A stretch of 64,000 nucleotides of DNA from Protea cynaroides (GCA_028583415.1 CM053276.1:121285666-121349665); one strand, 5' to 3'; positions 11,730-23,834 are shown, counted from the stretch's first letter. Notes: a model not told the origin generated them from the sequence alone. Numbers and translations are program-made.

Positions 11730-14700
11730 GGGGTGGGATGGGGGGGAGATATATACAATATTCTAAATGTTAAAATGGACGGAAAATGAAGAATTCTTAG
11801 ACGTTGATACATGTACGGTGAAAAAAATATAGAGCACAAGACAGATAGAGTCCTGGAGGCTGAGCTCTAATCTTCCCTTCTTGGCCCTTTAGAATTTTGC
11901 TAAATTCAATATCATCTACAACTATGTGATATAGGAGTCCAACTGGTTCCCAAAACAGGAACCCAAATAGCTCGATTTGGCTAGCCACTTGAGAGATTAA
12001 ATTCTTGAATGGTACCAAGTCATATCCTAGGAACATTCAAGTCTCCACAATGGTTCTAAACTTCAAATAGTTTTATAAGCCAAACATATAGGCTTTAACT
12101 GATAATCAATACATCCAATCCTTCAAAAAAAAAAAAAATGTGTATCTTCAAAGACATAAATAAAAACAAGTACCTAAGTACCCTAAAGATCATATCTACA
12201 TAATAGGAAGTCCAAATATGCTTCCTTTTCCTTCAAAAGCCTTCTATTGTTTTTACAAATCAGATATGGAATCAGTTTCCAGAAAAACATCCCTTTTGAA
12301 CAATAGAAGTAAGCCAAGAAGTAAAATAAGTTTCACGAACCTAAAAGTACATCTGTTTTGTACTTTATCTTTTTCAAAAGTAAAAAAAAAAATTGTCTTA
12401 TAACTGCAAAATAAGGATCTGTCTGATTGTCACCTCTGGATGTGAAAGTTTCGCATTGTAAACCTGACTTCAAATAACCCTTGCCTTGTTTACTATAGCA
12501 CCTCAATTAAGGGATAAAAAATGGTCATTGGTAAGAAACCATCAACTATGAAACCATATAATGTCCCCAAGAAGAAGAAAACCATTAGAAATATAGCTGG
12601 AAAATAGATTTTGTCAGAAATCTCCATGAAGCCTTAACTTATAAAACCTCATTTGATGCCCACCTTAACAATAGGTGCTCAAATAACAATAACTGCTGCA
12701 GAAACAATAAATAACTCAAGTACATAAGAGTGAATGGCAATTTTGTAATTTCAGCAAGATGCAAGGCTTTGTGTAAGCAATAAGATCTGGGATGTAATAG
12801 GGATTAGATTTAAAGGGATGATGGTAGTCCTGGAAAGGAATATAATAGTGGGATAACACAGAAACTTCAGGAAACCAAGGGGTATTTTAGGAAGAGAAAA
12901 AAAATAAAATAAAGCAATAAGAAGCAACATGGAAGGGGAAGGTTATCTTCAACCTCATGAACAGGAAACGATGCAACAAACAGGAGGCAGCAACAGAGCA
13001 ACCAGCCTCACTTCGTGGGAAGAACTCCCTCATGCTGCCACCAATTTTCCTGAAATTCCAGATGGAGAATCACTACACCCAGCCCATTTGATTCCAACTA
13101 AAATCAAACCAGAAAACAAGGTATATTCTCAGGGAGGACTCTCAAGCAAGAACCTGGCTGAAATCTGAGAACCAGGCTTGGTCTCGGGTTAATATAGCTC
13201 ACAGTAGGAATGGAGTAATGGGATGAGAATTTAGTGTTTAGGTCGTTTTTCTGAAATCTCTTCAAACCACCAATTCTGAAAATGAAAGAAGGGTTCCTGA
13301 AAGAGATCAAAGTCTCTCTTTCTCAGTGGAATACTAACTTCAGAACAGGGTATACCAGGGGAAAGGTAGCAGGGAAGAAAGAAAGAAAGAGACAGGAAGA
13401 AGATGAAATGATAACAGAACAGATTAGGAAGTCGAACCTGAAAAGAAGCTCGAACACAGGGAAGGAGAGAGGAGCACACACACAGCAGGCCACACCACCA
13501 CCATAAACCAAACTCGTTAAGAATTCCATTCAAATTTTCAATCTACAATTGAGTCTCGGTTACAATGATATTTAAAGAAAAAAAATCTGAAATCCTAACT
13601 AAAATAAAACTCTAAAACTGGAACCAAATCAACCCAAACTACTCCTATGTATCTAACTCAATCTCTCCTAACTTACAACATAATAAAATACGAATAAACT
13701 AAAATACTAAAATAACAACTAAAACTAAACCCCTACCAACCCTTACCAGATCAAAAGACTGGTTTGGGTTTGGGCCGGTTCCGATTTGACCTATTCATAA
13801 TGATCCAATTAAGAACATGCCTCTGCATCACCATAGAAGAAGAGGGAGGGGGGTAAGTGGAGATAATTGATTCCACCCAGAGCTATCAACCAGAAAATCA
13901 CATAGAAAACTAATCAGTTTTAGACCCTTCTTTAATCTCCGTTTAGTAGGCAGCAGGTAAAAAGCATTTCATTGTCACAAATATATAAATCACATTTTAC
14001 AGCTCAAAGAAAGACAAGACAGATGCTGAAATTAAACAAAACAGCTAAAAAAAGAGTCATGACTAGTATGTCTTATGCACCTTAGCAAGTAATGTTTTGC
14101 CCGTTCCAGGTTCACCATAGAGTATAACTCCCTTGGGAGGTTTAATACCAATGTCTTCATATAATTCAGGATGCGTAAGAGGAAGCTCCACTGCTTCTTT
14201 AATTTCCTGTATTTGAGCATCTAATCCACCAATATCAGCATATGATTCCAATGGAGCTTTCTCAACTTTCATCACAGAGACCATTGGATCAACTTCATCC
14301 TGAAGAAGTCCCACAACAGACAGAACCTGCAGCATAAACAGTCAAATTTAAGTACCCTTACAGTCTTCTTTCCACAAGAGCATAATAATAACTCCAGTGG
14401 AAAGTAATAACGGGAGACAAAAACCTAATAAATGAAGAAAATTTGCACAAACACAAATCATTGTAAACCATAACTATGACCATAACCATGTTCGATATTC
14501 AGTTTCATATGTACGTAAATCTACAAGTCTATGACATAAAACGTGAAAGGAGCAAAAAATACGATCGGCAGCTTCAAGAAGCAAGTAGGCATAGTTGTCA
14601 AGCCACCACGTAGGCGTCCAGGCACCCTTTGAGCCCAAGGAATGCTACCACCTTGGACACTTAGGTGTCGCCTTGTGACACCATGCTTTATGTAATATCA

Positions 14701-17159
14701 GTTTTTTGAGACTTCACGACTTTACATTGACTTACTAATATTTTTTTTTATGAATATGCTTATATTATATTCTATGTTTTGTTTAATATATGTTGGCTTT
14801 CTCTCATATTAGGTCATCAGTAGCATAATTATATTATATTGCATTGATATGACTTCTATATTGCATATAAGCATAATTCTATAAAAGTATCACTGCTATA
14901 TTACATATAATGCACACGTAAGGCACCTAAGCAGGCGCCTTGTCGCCTTAGCGCTTAAGTGGCCCTCCACCGCCTTGTGACCTTGACAACTATGCAAGTA
15001 GGATATTCATAAATGAACCAAATTAGTGAGAGAATATGTGGAAGCCAGATGAGAAAGATACCCATAAAAAAGAATAAGAATCAAGTAATGGATAATAATA
15101 AGAAAAACAAAATAAATGGCCTGCAGACTAGATAAAATATGTAACTCATTATTTCTTATGAATTGATATTAGCTAGTTTACGGAAAAAAAAAAAGGGTCA
15201 GAACGAATTTAAGCACCATGAACAATTGCTTCTTCAAAACACTACTAAATTGGGAATGCCCTTCTGAAAAATTCTGGTTCGAAAAAAAGGTGGTGTTAAC
15301 AAGTCCTTGGAAACTTTAAGCTTTACAATTTCAACATATCAACCTTTTTTTTCTAGTTAAATTACAATAAAATTTATTAAAATCCAAAAAAAAGGTAAAA
15401 AAAAACGTAATATTCACCTGCATTATTATGGATTAAAAGAGATACATTTCAAAAAAATAAATAAAAGACTTCTGATTGTCAAACATCATGAGGGCTAAGT
15501 TAAAAAAAAAAATAGTAACAAACAAAAACACAGAAGTTGTACAAGCTTTAAATTATGGGAGCCACCTGCTGCCCACTATGCAAAACAATTCTGAGGACCT
15601 CCACTTGCAGCTAGGAGATCACTCAAGAGTGGGTTGATCTTGCCATCTTGGCTTCTAGAGAAGCAACGATCAATTTGGAAGCCAACATCATTAGCTATAA
15701 ACAAATGAGCATGTGAATAACCTACTGGCAAACATATCATGGAAAACCATAGGATCGGCAAATTTAACTTCAAAAGCAAAATCAGCTGAAACACAATGAA
15801 GTCACCCTCAAAACTAACAAAATAGACAAAAGTAACCTAATCCAACTATTCCCATCACCCTCTATTCCTGAGGGACCCAAGTTCCCATTGCAGCAACCAT
15901 CAAAGTTTAACACGCTACAAGCAGAATCCTGTCAAGAGGTAGATTACCATCAGATTTAAACGAGAAAACCAAGCGCCTTATGTTTCAAGGTGCCCAAACC
16001 TAGATGATGGAAGAAAAATACCTGTTATATGTAAAATATGCCTGAGATATTAAAAAATAAAGTACGTGGAATATGGAAAACATACCATCTAATGTGGCAC
16101 TCAACTTGGGTCCATGATCAATCTAGACCCCAGGGTACCTTGGCCCCATGATAACTGGATCTTTCATTCAAGGAATCCAAATATCCTACTGTTAACACTG
16201 AACAAGCCAATAACCACATGAACACCCAATACTACTCTAATACTGGTTACGGACACTCCAAAAGTCCTTGAGGTCCTTTCCTATCATATTCTCCATAAAA
16301 CAGCTACAAAAGACATTGCCACTGTGCCACATGATCCGCTCTTTATTAAAAAAAACAAGATTCCATCCTTCATGTTCAAACATGGAAACTAAACCACTCC
16401 AAACCTGTCTAGACAGAGGTGCAAAATCTCCCAGTAATCTAAGAGGAATATGTTACATGGTAACCTCAAGCAGGAGTCACACATGGAGACAATTCAATTC
16501 CCACCTGGTGAAGTAACAAAGATTTCATCCAACGAAATCAAGAAAATGAGTTAACAAAAGTGGAGGGGATACTAAGCCAACAAATTTCTAAGCACCTTCT
16601 CACTGCAGGAACAATAACATAGGGCAAAAGGATGACAGGAACATTGATGGAAAACAACAGGTGAAAAAAACCAACCAACCTTGTTGTGCATGAGAATAGC
16701 ACAGCCTGGCTCCAGCTGGTCCTTGTCAACAAAAGAGAGTATGCCAACATAGTATTCCGGGCCCACTGAGGAAGAGACAATGGCATGGTTCTCATCAATG
16801 AGCTCTTCCAAGTTGCCAACACTCATAGGCGAACCACGGAGATCGTCAACCTTAGAACGGTCCTCTTCATTTTTATCTTCCTGGGGCTTCAATCTCTCCT
16901 GGTTGCTGACAAACTCCTCCTCCATAAGGAGGTAGTCTTTGATCCGTTCTAGTTTTAATAGCCTAAGCTTGCATTTTGTGAGAGGGGTGACAACAGGAAG
17001 CCGAGCAGCAGCTTCAGGGCCCTTTTGCTTTCGCTGCTTGCGGCCTACACGGGTAGGTGGAGCTGCAGGCTCAAATTTCTTCTCCTTCTTATCACCATCA
17101 TGCTTCCGGTCACCAGGCATACCCTGCTTGTTCAAACCACCAGGACTTCCCTGACCCAT
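8895..17159 (-). CDS. RPT2: 26S proteasome regulatory subunit 4 (RPT2 AAA-ATPase)
   Basis: One of six AAA-ATPases of the 19S base that unfold substrates and open the 20S gate. Six coding exons on the minus strand: 17159-16680, 14326-14081, 11622-11453, 11369-11153, 11036-10896 and 8978-8895. All introns are GT-AG and the frame is continuous over 445 residues (Arabidopsis RPT2a has 443). Visible features: MGQG N-terminus with Gly2, the N-myristoylation site known for RPT2; Lys-rich N-terminal region, then an OB-type region to about residue 180; Walker A GEPGTGKT at 231-238; Walker B IVFIDEID near 286-293; LLRPGR with arginine-finger residues near 348 and 351; C-terminus LYM, an HbYX-type 20S docking motif. 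The start is set by MGQG and by a 5'-UTR acceptor three bases upstream. Introns of 2.35, 2.46 and 1.92 kb carry repeats. No defect was seen. Confidence 0.97.
9116..9247. repeat. short tandem duplication in RPT2 intron
   Basis: A block of about 54 bases starting GCAAAAGTACGCACAGTCC (9116-9169) recurs at 9193-9247 starting GCAAAAGTATGCAGAGTCC, with only a few changes. It lies in the intron before the last RPT2 coding exon. Confidence 0.85.
9411..9950. repeat. diverged ~270-bp tandem duplication in RPT2 intron
   Basis: Two head-to-tail copies, about 9411-9691 and 9692-9950. Shared blocks in order are GCAGTGTCCTTGTAACAGAC, GCTTGCTTCTCCTCCAGCC, GTTGGTCAAG, AAGAAATATGCATG, ACACCATGGTCCTCCGATGC and AGCACAGTTAACCTC. 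They have diverged by substitutions and small indels. Apparent short frames here are coincidental. Confidence 0.85.
10336..10384. repeat. perfect 18-bp inverted repeat (hairpin)
   Basis: CTGTTGGTGTGGTGACCA at 10336-10353 is the exact reverse complement of 10367-10384, with a 13-base spacer whose ends can also partly pair. It lies in the intron before the last RPT2 coding exon. Confidence 0.9.
12654..13830 (-). mobile_element. diverged solo LTR, related to the element at 38190
   Basis: About 1.18 kb that begins TGATGCCC and ends CTCTGCATCA, the same TGATGC...GCATCA termini as the 1.13-kb LTRs at 38190 and 41111. Shared landmarks in the same order include GATCAAAGTCTCTCT, a GA-rich AAGAAAGAAAGAG-like tract, TCAATCT, TATTTAAAG, CCAACCCTT, then GGTTTGGGTTTG and GCCGGTTC. 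The flanking pentamers TCATT and CCATA match at only three of five positions, as expected for an old insertion. It sits in an RPT2 intron. The orientation is that of the minus-strand element at 38190. Confidence 0.65.
14590..14994. mobile_element. hAT-type MITE (8-bp target duplication)
   Basis: A 405-bp element with inverted termini CATAGTTGTCAAG at the left and the exact complement at the right. It is flanked on both sides by CAAGTAGG (14582-14589 and 14995-15002), an 8-bp duplication typical of the hAT superfamily. Both ends carry GGCG/CGCC-rich subterminal motifs (TAGGCGTCC, AGGCGCC). No coding capacity. It lies in the first coding intron of RPT2. A second copy is at 43219-43535. Confidence 0.85.
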
Positions 17160-17162
17160 TCT

Positions 17163-17900
17163 CTGAGAAAGAATAATTAGGAATTTAAACAGAGGGTTTT
17201 TCATAGTTACTAGAGTAGAATAAAATGAGGCAATCAAAATCTGGTAATACAAAGAATCTTCCATGTTTACAATAATAAATAAGAAAGAGAACTCATACTA
17301 ACATGCAGACTAAGATCAACCTAGAAAGGATATCTTGGGTAATAGTTCAAACCTATGGAAATAAACATCTAGGTATGCAACATTGAAGCGATGCTTCGCT
17401 TTGGAGACCCAAAAGCTTGAAGAGTTCCAACAGGACCGCAGACTTCCCACAAATACTAAAGTGGTGACAAAAACTCAAAACTTCTTAAATCCAATTTGGT
17501 GTAGAAATCAATCTTTCTAGAGAGGAGACAAAAAAAGAATCCAACTCTCAGAAATTGAACTAATGCACAAACTAGGAAGGCTAGAAACTCATCACCCAAG
17601 TTCGGAAACAACATAATTGAACATAACCAGTGGACAAATTCAATATAAAAAAATAAAAATAAAAAACGAAAAACCTCAATACTGGGAAACGCTAGCATAC
17701 AAAAGATAAACGTCTGAAACCCTAGAGCAACATTGCAGCACCCAGATAAAAACAAATTTATCCATTAAGTATTCAACAGATGAAGCTGTAAAATCCTCGT
17801 TAGTACGAATAGATCAGAGCACACAAAACCTTACAAGAAACATCAGAAGAGACGAAGCAAATGTAAACAAGTAGGGGAAAGCTAGATGCAGAGAGCTTAC
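17163..17900 (-). other. predicted 5'-UTR intron of RPT2
   Basis: On the minus strand a donor CAGAA|GTAAGC at 17901/17900 and an acceptor TTTCTCAG|AGA at 17163/17162 sit upstream of the ATG at 17159. The in-frame stretch upstream of MGQG (from 17264) is therefore intron, not protein. Confidence 0.65.
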
Positions 17901-18240
17901 TTCTGTGGATATTAGAATTCGTAAAAACAACAACCAGGCGATACCTTCGTTTCCCCTCCCAGAGAGATTGATAAGACTATCGACCGAGGTACAGAGAAAC
18001 AGAGAGAGGAGAGAGATAGAGAGAGAGGGAGAGAAGACGGAAAATAGATCAAAGTTCTTGTCTTGAGATAGAAGAAAAGACGACTGGTCGAGTATTTGGG
18101 CGATCGGATCGGCCGCTTTAATGCATTGTCGGTGGCTCATCACTGAACCGGGTTTAATGGATTTCAAATATAGCGAACCAAGATTGTATCCAGGAATAAA
18201 AATCAAGGGGAAAATATTTTGGATTTTTTTTTTTTATGCA
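17901..18240 (-). promoter_or_regulatory. RPT2 5'-UTR exon and proximal promoter
   Basis: Read on the minus strand, this carries a CT-rich leader (complement of the GA-rich 17996-18036) followed by the UTR exon ending at 17901. No TATA box was recognised, which fits a constitutively expressed housekeeping gene. The transcription start was not located. Confidence 0.5.
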
Positions 18241-18270
18241 AACCCGTCCACTGAGCAAATTTTATGTGGG

Positions 18271-20216
18271 TTGAAAAAATATCAGCTACCCGTATAATAG
18301 TTTCGAAACGTCATCTATCACCTATACTTTTCAAAAAACATCAATTACCACTTAAATGTTTATCACCGTTAATCAAATAGATCCACTTCGTTCTACAAAT
18401 CCTGTTAGCTGCTGATGTCATCCAAACTTGATTTTAAATTGGACAATTATATCCTAAAAGATATGTTGAGATATGACTTTACACTCCCTCAGATAATTCA
18501 CCATACACCCCCAAATGCTAAGCCCAATTCCCGACTTCAACGGAAGAAAGAAGAAAAGAAATCTTTCTTCTTTAATTGTGTTCGTCGACGACGACGATAC
18601 CCTTCTTCCCTGACAACAACCACCTTGAGCCATGAAACGAAAAACAAGAACCACTGCTATTTCTTCTTCTGTGTTTGGGATTAGGAAAAGTGGCAACCAT
18701 ATCTACCATGAAATGAAAAAGAAAAGGTCGAAAGTTAGCAGGATCGGCTGTGATGAAAGTCGTCGGTGACCGCTTTGATGTACGAGATTTGCGCTTCGAG
18801 ATCTTTCTAATGGTGACGCAAATCGTGTTCCGTCGATTTTGCTTTGGTGCTGTTTCAAGATCCGATCCTGACAATCGATGTCGGTGTTGGTGCTGGTTCG
18901 GACTTCACGAGCTAGACTAAAGAGCTATTGTTGTTAGAATCAGTTGTTAAGGTTTCAGAGAAAACGCCACCAACCGCCCCACAAATAGACAAATATACCC
19001 AAAAACAAGCACTGCAGCCATCTAGGTCTTCCCCTTCAGCAATTCCCTACTCTTCCTCATCACAAATTTTTCTTGTAGTGTGAGGTATTTCAAGAATCCA
19101 GCGTAGCAGAGCTGGTAGCAGCAATGGTCGTGGGATGGAATGCAAAGTTGATAGTGGAAACGTGGTGACGAGGTGGCGTTGTTTGGAAAAGCTTCATTGG
19201 GTTTCCATGGCGTAACGGAACCGTCTTAACAAAACTAGAGGCACCGGTAACTAATACAACCATACCCCCTGATCGATGGATCTGGGCGGATGTTCTTACC
19301 TGTTTTTCCCATTGGATTCCACCCCAAGAAGTAGCGAAATAGCTGAAAACTGGTCACCAACAACAACAATACCTGCTTCTGCATACCTGATAAATTCATT
19401 CCGCCCTTTGATCCCATCTTTGAATATCCCCTCTCTCGATCTTGATTTTGATATCGATTTTGGTGTTGATCTTTGTCTATTCTTCTCCAATTTTTGAGGA
19501 TTCAGTATGAAATGCATGGAAAAGGTGAGAAAATCTATTATTTAATGGTGGGAATCATTGATGCAAATTTTGTTTTTCTGTCCCCAAATTCGAAATCAAA
19601 TGCCAATAAAAATCTAAACACTAGATTTGAGAAATTCATTTGGTGTTTAATTTCAATAGTATATTCTATGTCTTTTTCCCCGCAGATCAATTACCAGTAT
19701 GTTGGAAATAAACCAAGAACACCATGGAAAAATCTTAGAAGAAGAACACCATAACAAAACACTCCTACTCAGAACCCTAATGGATTTAAGAACACTCCTA
19801 CTCAACTTTTGGGCTGTTCATGTGGTTGCTCAAGTGGTTCCCCATTGCCAGAGAGAAAATCCAAATCACCATTGCCTTCGGACGATGGGGCCATCGCCGA
19901 AGAGAAAATAAAGAATTTCTCTCGTCTTTGTCTCTGCTTTCTCCGGCCAAACCCCATGGTTCAGATGCCATGGCTACACAAGAGAGGAGAACGATGAGGG
20001 AGGGAGAGAGGAAAGGAAAAAAAAAAGGGTTTTATTAGTAATTTTACTAGCTTTTAAAAATTTTCGATTAAAAACAAAAAGGGTAAAAATATCTAATGCT
20101 GATTTTCGTCTCCTCCGTCAGTTACTTGGGCGTAGTTGATGTTTTTTGAAAGGTGTGGGTAGTAAGTGGTAGGTGATGTTTTGAAACTATTATGGAGGGT
20201 AACTGATTTTTTTTCA
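18271..20216. mobile_element. ~2-kb terminal-inverted-repeat element (Mutator-like?)
   Basis: About 85-90 bp at the left (18271-18355) reappears inverted at the right (20126-20216). Shared blocks in order: GAAAAAATATCAG/GAAAAAAAATCAG, TAATAGTTTC, AAACATCA-like and TTTTCAAAAAACATCAA. Long imperfect inverted repeats around roughly 1.8 kb without transposase are typical of non-autonomous Mutator-like elements, but the exact ends and a target duplication were not resolved. The interior has short frames (for example 19809-19997) and CGAC/GAC-rich patches but no recognised domain. It could be captured gene sequence. It sits just upstream of the RPT2 promoter. Confidence 0.55.
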
Positions 20217-20725
20217 AAAAATTATTATTTACAATGGGTAAAATGTCATCCGGATAGAGGACTTCGGAAACATCATATGGAAAAAAATCCTCTCCTATTG
20301 TCTAGTTCGTTAGTTGTCCATCGGACGAACTAGGTGAGGGACAACTGACACGAATAAACAATAAGAGAGGATCAAGGTCCCCTCGTAAGAACTAAAACAT
20401 TGGAGCCTCAAAAAACAAACTAAACTTGCATTTAAGAAGGCGGATGTCATTGATTTATGTGTACTCTCTCCATAGATTTGAATTGTTCTAATGCTTTATT
20501 TTGCCTCTTTGCAAATTCCACCTTTTTTGTGGTACTATTTATTATTGGAATGATTCTTAAAAATGAATTCTCAAAATAGAGAATTCATTCCCAATATATA
20601 ATGGAAATGGATTAAAGAGTTAGACATTTCTGTCCTAGACTCAGTATGCATAATGGATTGGATAGCACGTTCCATAATGGGTTCTGTTATAAAATGAATG
20701 CCATGATTCAAGAAGGAGAATGTTT
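20217..20725. other. intergenic DNA between two elements
   Basis: No gene or recognised repeat. Short frames are random. Confidence 0.4.
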
Positions 20726-22600
20726 TTTTTTTCTTTTTTTTTCTTTTTTTCTTTTTTTGGTAGAAACATAAACTATTCATTCAATAAAGCATTCAACAAG
20801 ATAGGTTGATTACAATTAAGTTCCTAATCAATCCAGCACTCAGAGACAGGCCAACTAACAACGCTACATTGAGCATGAGCTCTACATGCAAGGGTATGTG
20901 CCAATCCATTGGAATCCCTTGGAATAAAGCAGAACATGCAAGAATCAAAAGAAGAGATGAGATTGAGGATGTCTTCGACAATGACAAGAGAATTCATTGG
21001 GCAGTCTTTACCATTTGCTTTGATGATGTTGATCAACTGCTTACAGCCAGAGTGAATCTGAATTCTTCGCCATCCTTCTGAAATTGCTTCTATCATTGCC
21101 AGCCTTATTGCCAAAGCCTCACCATCTAAATTATTGCTAAAGTTCCATGGGTATGAGATAGCTCTGCAAACATTATTAGAATAATCTCCTCAACAAAAAC
21201 TTAAACCACCTATAGCATCAGTGCATATAGTGTAGGAATGTAACTCATCTCGGCTCACTTTGTCCCTCCCTTCAGTGTCAGGAATAATAGGGTGAGAGGA
21301 ACCACCCTCGAACCATATACAAGCAAACTCTGAGAAAGCACTAACAGCTCTGGTAATAACTTGAGAAGGTGTCCAGAATTCCTTCTGAAATAAAGCTTCA
21401 TTGCAAGCCAGCCACAGTTGCTAGTAAATGAAGGTAGCCAGAGAGAAAAGCCAAGATCCTTCTTTTTTTCGATTATTTAACCATCTTATTCCAAAGTTGA
21501 AGCCATTGAGAAATAGAGAAGTTACTATCAGGCATGACAAAAGATATGGGTGATCCAAACCAGACTGCACGAGCAAATGAACACTGAAACAAAATATGGT
21601 CAATAGTTTCAGGTTCCATATTACAGGAGCAACAAGAATGAACCACCTGAATGTTCCTGCTGGCCAAATTATCTCCTGAAGCAATACCTTTTGCTCCTAC
21701 TCTCTAGAGGAAAGATCTAACCTTAGGGAGAGTTTTTTAATGCCATATAAGGTTTCAACAATCTTTACTAATGAGATTCCATTTATGATCATGAGAAGTG
21801 GAAGGATGGGAATTAAGATGGGAATTAAGAGTTTCTTCCTCCATAATTTTAAGTAAATGATAGACTGATTTGACAAAAAATATTCCCCTTTTAGTCTTAT
21901 CCCACATAATAATGTCATCCTCTGGAAAGAGACTCAGCTGAATGCTAAGAATAGCTTTAGCTTCTAAAGGAGAAAAAATGGACCGAATTAACTCTTCCTT
22001 CTAACTTTTGGAATTTTGTAGGTAGTGGCTTGCTGAATAGTTTTATGATACAAAGTTGGAAGCCTGAAATGAGAAGCCGCATAATTTGAGGTTAGGAAGC
22101 ACCACAGATTTAATGAGAATCTCTTTCCTCGCAAAGGACAACATATTTGCTTTCCAACTGTTAATATTTGCCAAGGTCCTATGAAGAACATTGTTGAAAA
22201 TGTCCTTCTTGGATTGCCTGCATTCATAAGGAAGCCCAAGATATTTAGAAGGTCCTTGTCTACAAGGAATCTTGATTAATTTTGAAAACTACCTTCTAAT
22301 CCTTGAAGGGGTGTTTGGGCTAAAAGTAAACATAGATTTTTTTAAGTTGATACTTTGGCCGGATACATTACAATACGTATCCAAGCCATTCCGAATAGCC
22401 ATGAGTTGACTCAAATTAGTCTGAGTGAAAAGAAGACAGTCATCTGTAAAAAACAAATGGCTGATAGATGAGAATCTATTGTGAAATCTAATCCAACCAG
22501 AAAGAGAATGTATACTAAACACTCTTTTTGTCATCTCATGATATATTATTGATTTAGGATGAATTCTAAGAATACAAACTAAACGCAACCCAATAAATTT
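20726..22600 (-). mobile_element. decayed 5'-truncated LINE (L1-type) fragment
   Basis: Minus-strand remains of a plant non-LTR retrotransposon ORF2. Reading 5' to 3': a reverse-transcriptase segment (22588-22289) with the catalytic box as FTDD where FADD is usual (LFFTDDCLLFTQ) and LNLKKS-like sequence (INLKKSMF); a connecting region broken into several frames (22239-21700); a zinc-binding RT C-terminal motif with CCSCNMEPETIDHILFQC (21667-21473); and an RNase H-like end (21114-20824) with FIPRDSNGLAHTLA. It finishes TTTCTACC and an A-rich tail (poly(T) on the plus strand, 20726-20757). Stops and frameshifts make it non-functional. ATGATTCAA occurs on both flanks, a weak candidate target duplication. 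Confidence 0.85.
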
Positions 22601-22746
22601 ATATGATTCAATTAAGACTTGGCAAATGGTTTTTAGGATGGCTGTAGATTCCCTTTGATTTGATTTCTATTTTGATTTCAAATTCAATGATCGTTTGATT
22701 GGATTTATGCACTCAATTTCATTTAAAATCCTAAAGTAACTAAGAG

Positions 22747-22759
22747 GCTGTTTCATAAG

Positions 22760-22792
<33 letters not shown>

Positions 22793-22812
22793 GTACGAGC
22801 TGTTTCACAAGT
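22747..22812 (-). mobile_element. tail-only retro-insertion 1
   Basis: A direct repeat GCTGTTTCATAAGT (22747-22760) / GCTGTTTCACAAGT (22799-22812), 13 of 14 identical, encloses only C, 30 T and GGTACGA. On the minus strand the insert is TCGTACC followed by a 30-base A tail and one base, i.e. the extreme 3' end of a LINE/SINE. Confidence 0.75.
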
Positions 22813-23294
22813 TCACCGTGAAATCCTTCCATGCTATTTCGTTGGCAAAAAACGTGAAAAAAAGTGGACCATATAAGATGGCAATTGGCAAGTTGAATAA
22901 TTGTTTGGAAATAGGTTTGGCTTAGAAAGTTAAGAGTGGGTATTAATCTTGTTAGGGTTGGTGAATTTACTTGGACGAATCTAAGCCTAATCCCAAGCCC
23001 AGGCCCAGACTAACCATCTTGGTCCAGCGGTCCAGCCTAAAACTTGCCTGAAGCCTAGTTTAGGTAATTGGAAAGTGTTCAGCCAAACCCAAATTTGCAC
23101 TACGGGTACCTCAAACAAGGGCTTGTCATACCATAAAAAGGGGGAGTGGGGCCCTGTACATTGGATGGAATTTTAACTTATGAGAAGCATAGAATCTCAA
23201 ATATATGCCTCAAAGTTGCCTTTACGTTTTGCGTATGAATGTGAAGCTTACACAATTCTATTTGTAATAATTAATAACTCTGTGAACTCTTATA

Positions 23295-23536
23295 GGATCC
23301 AAATCCTCTTATCCCAGAAGTTTGGGAGGCGGGGTAGTTATCACCAGCAGATGCCTGACATGTAAGTGTTAGCTGGATTCAGAATCCTTCATCAGAACAG
23401 ATAAGATGAGCCGATAGGGGTATCAGCTTATGCACCGACTTAGATGGAGGGTTCGGATCTAATCGACAATCACTTGTCGGGCATCGACTAGTGGTTGCCC
23501 TCCTCCCGAACCTCCGGGAGGAGAGGATTTGAATAC
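23295..23536. mobile_element. fold-back MITE copy 2
   Basis: A 242-bp copy opening GGATCCAAATCCTCTTATCC and closing as the complement of GTATTCAAATCCTCTCC, with GGGAGG/CCTCC arms and the family core GATGGAGGGTTCGGAT. The arms are less perfect than in other copies and no clear 9-bp target duplication was seen. Confidence 0.75.
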
Positions 23537-23834
23537 ATGACCCTTTTTATATATTGGTGAATAGTCAAGAATATTATTTTTCTTATTATTTTTCTTATCT
23601 CTTTTTCTCTCTCTCTTTTCTTTCTTTATTTTAAGATGCAATAAATCATCCAAACTATTGAAATATAAATTTGAACAAAACGGATATTCCATTTGAATAA
23701 AGTTGAATAGTATGTATTCCAAAGTTTTTGTTTCTTTACAAGTAAACAAACAGAAAATAAAGCTGGATTTTTTCACTTATTTTACAAACAAATTGACATT
23801 AAATTTAGGTTATGTTTGGTGTGTGTTATCATTT

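Noticed and set aside
13231..13533. Overlapping ~100-codon frames on both strands
   Set aside because: They lie inside the solo LTR and are built of low-complexity GA/CT sequence.
17160..17264. N-terminal extension of RPT2 (35 in-frame residues)
   Set aside because: It is crossed by a clear minus-strand splice acceptor just before the MGQG start and resembles intron, not protein.
22570..22640. Target duplication of the LINE (ATGATTCAA on both flanks)
   Set aside because: Only nine bases match and the left copy is not adjacent to the poly(T) tail; recorded as weak, not claimed.
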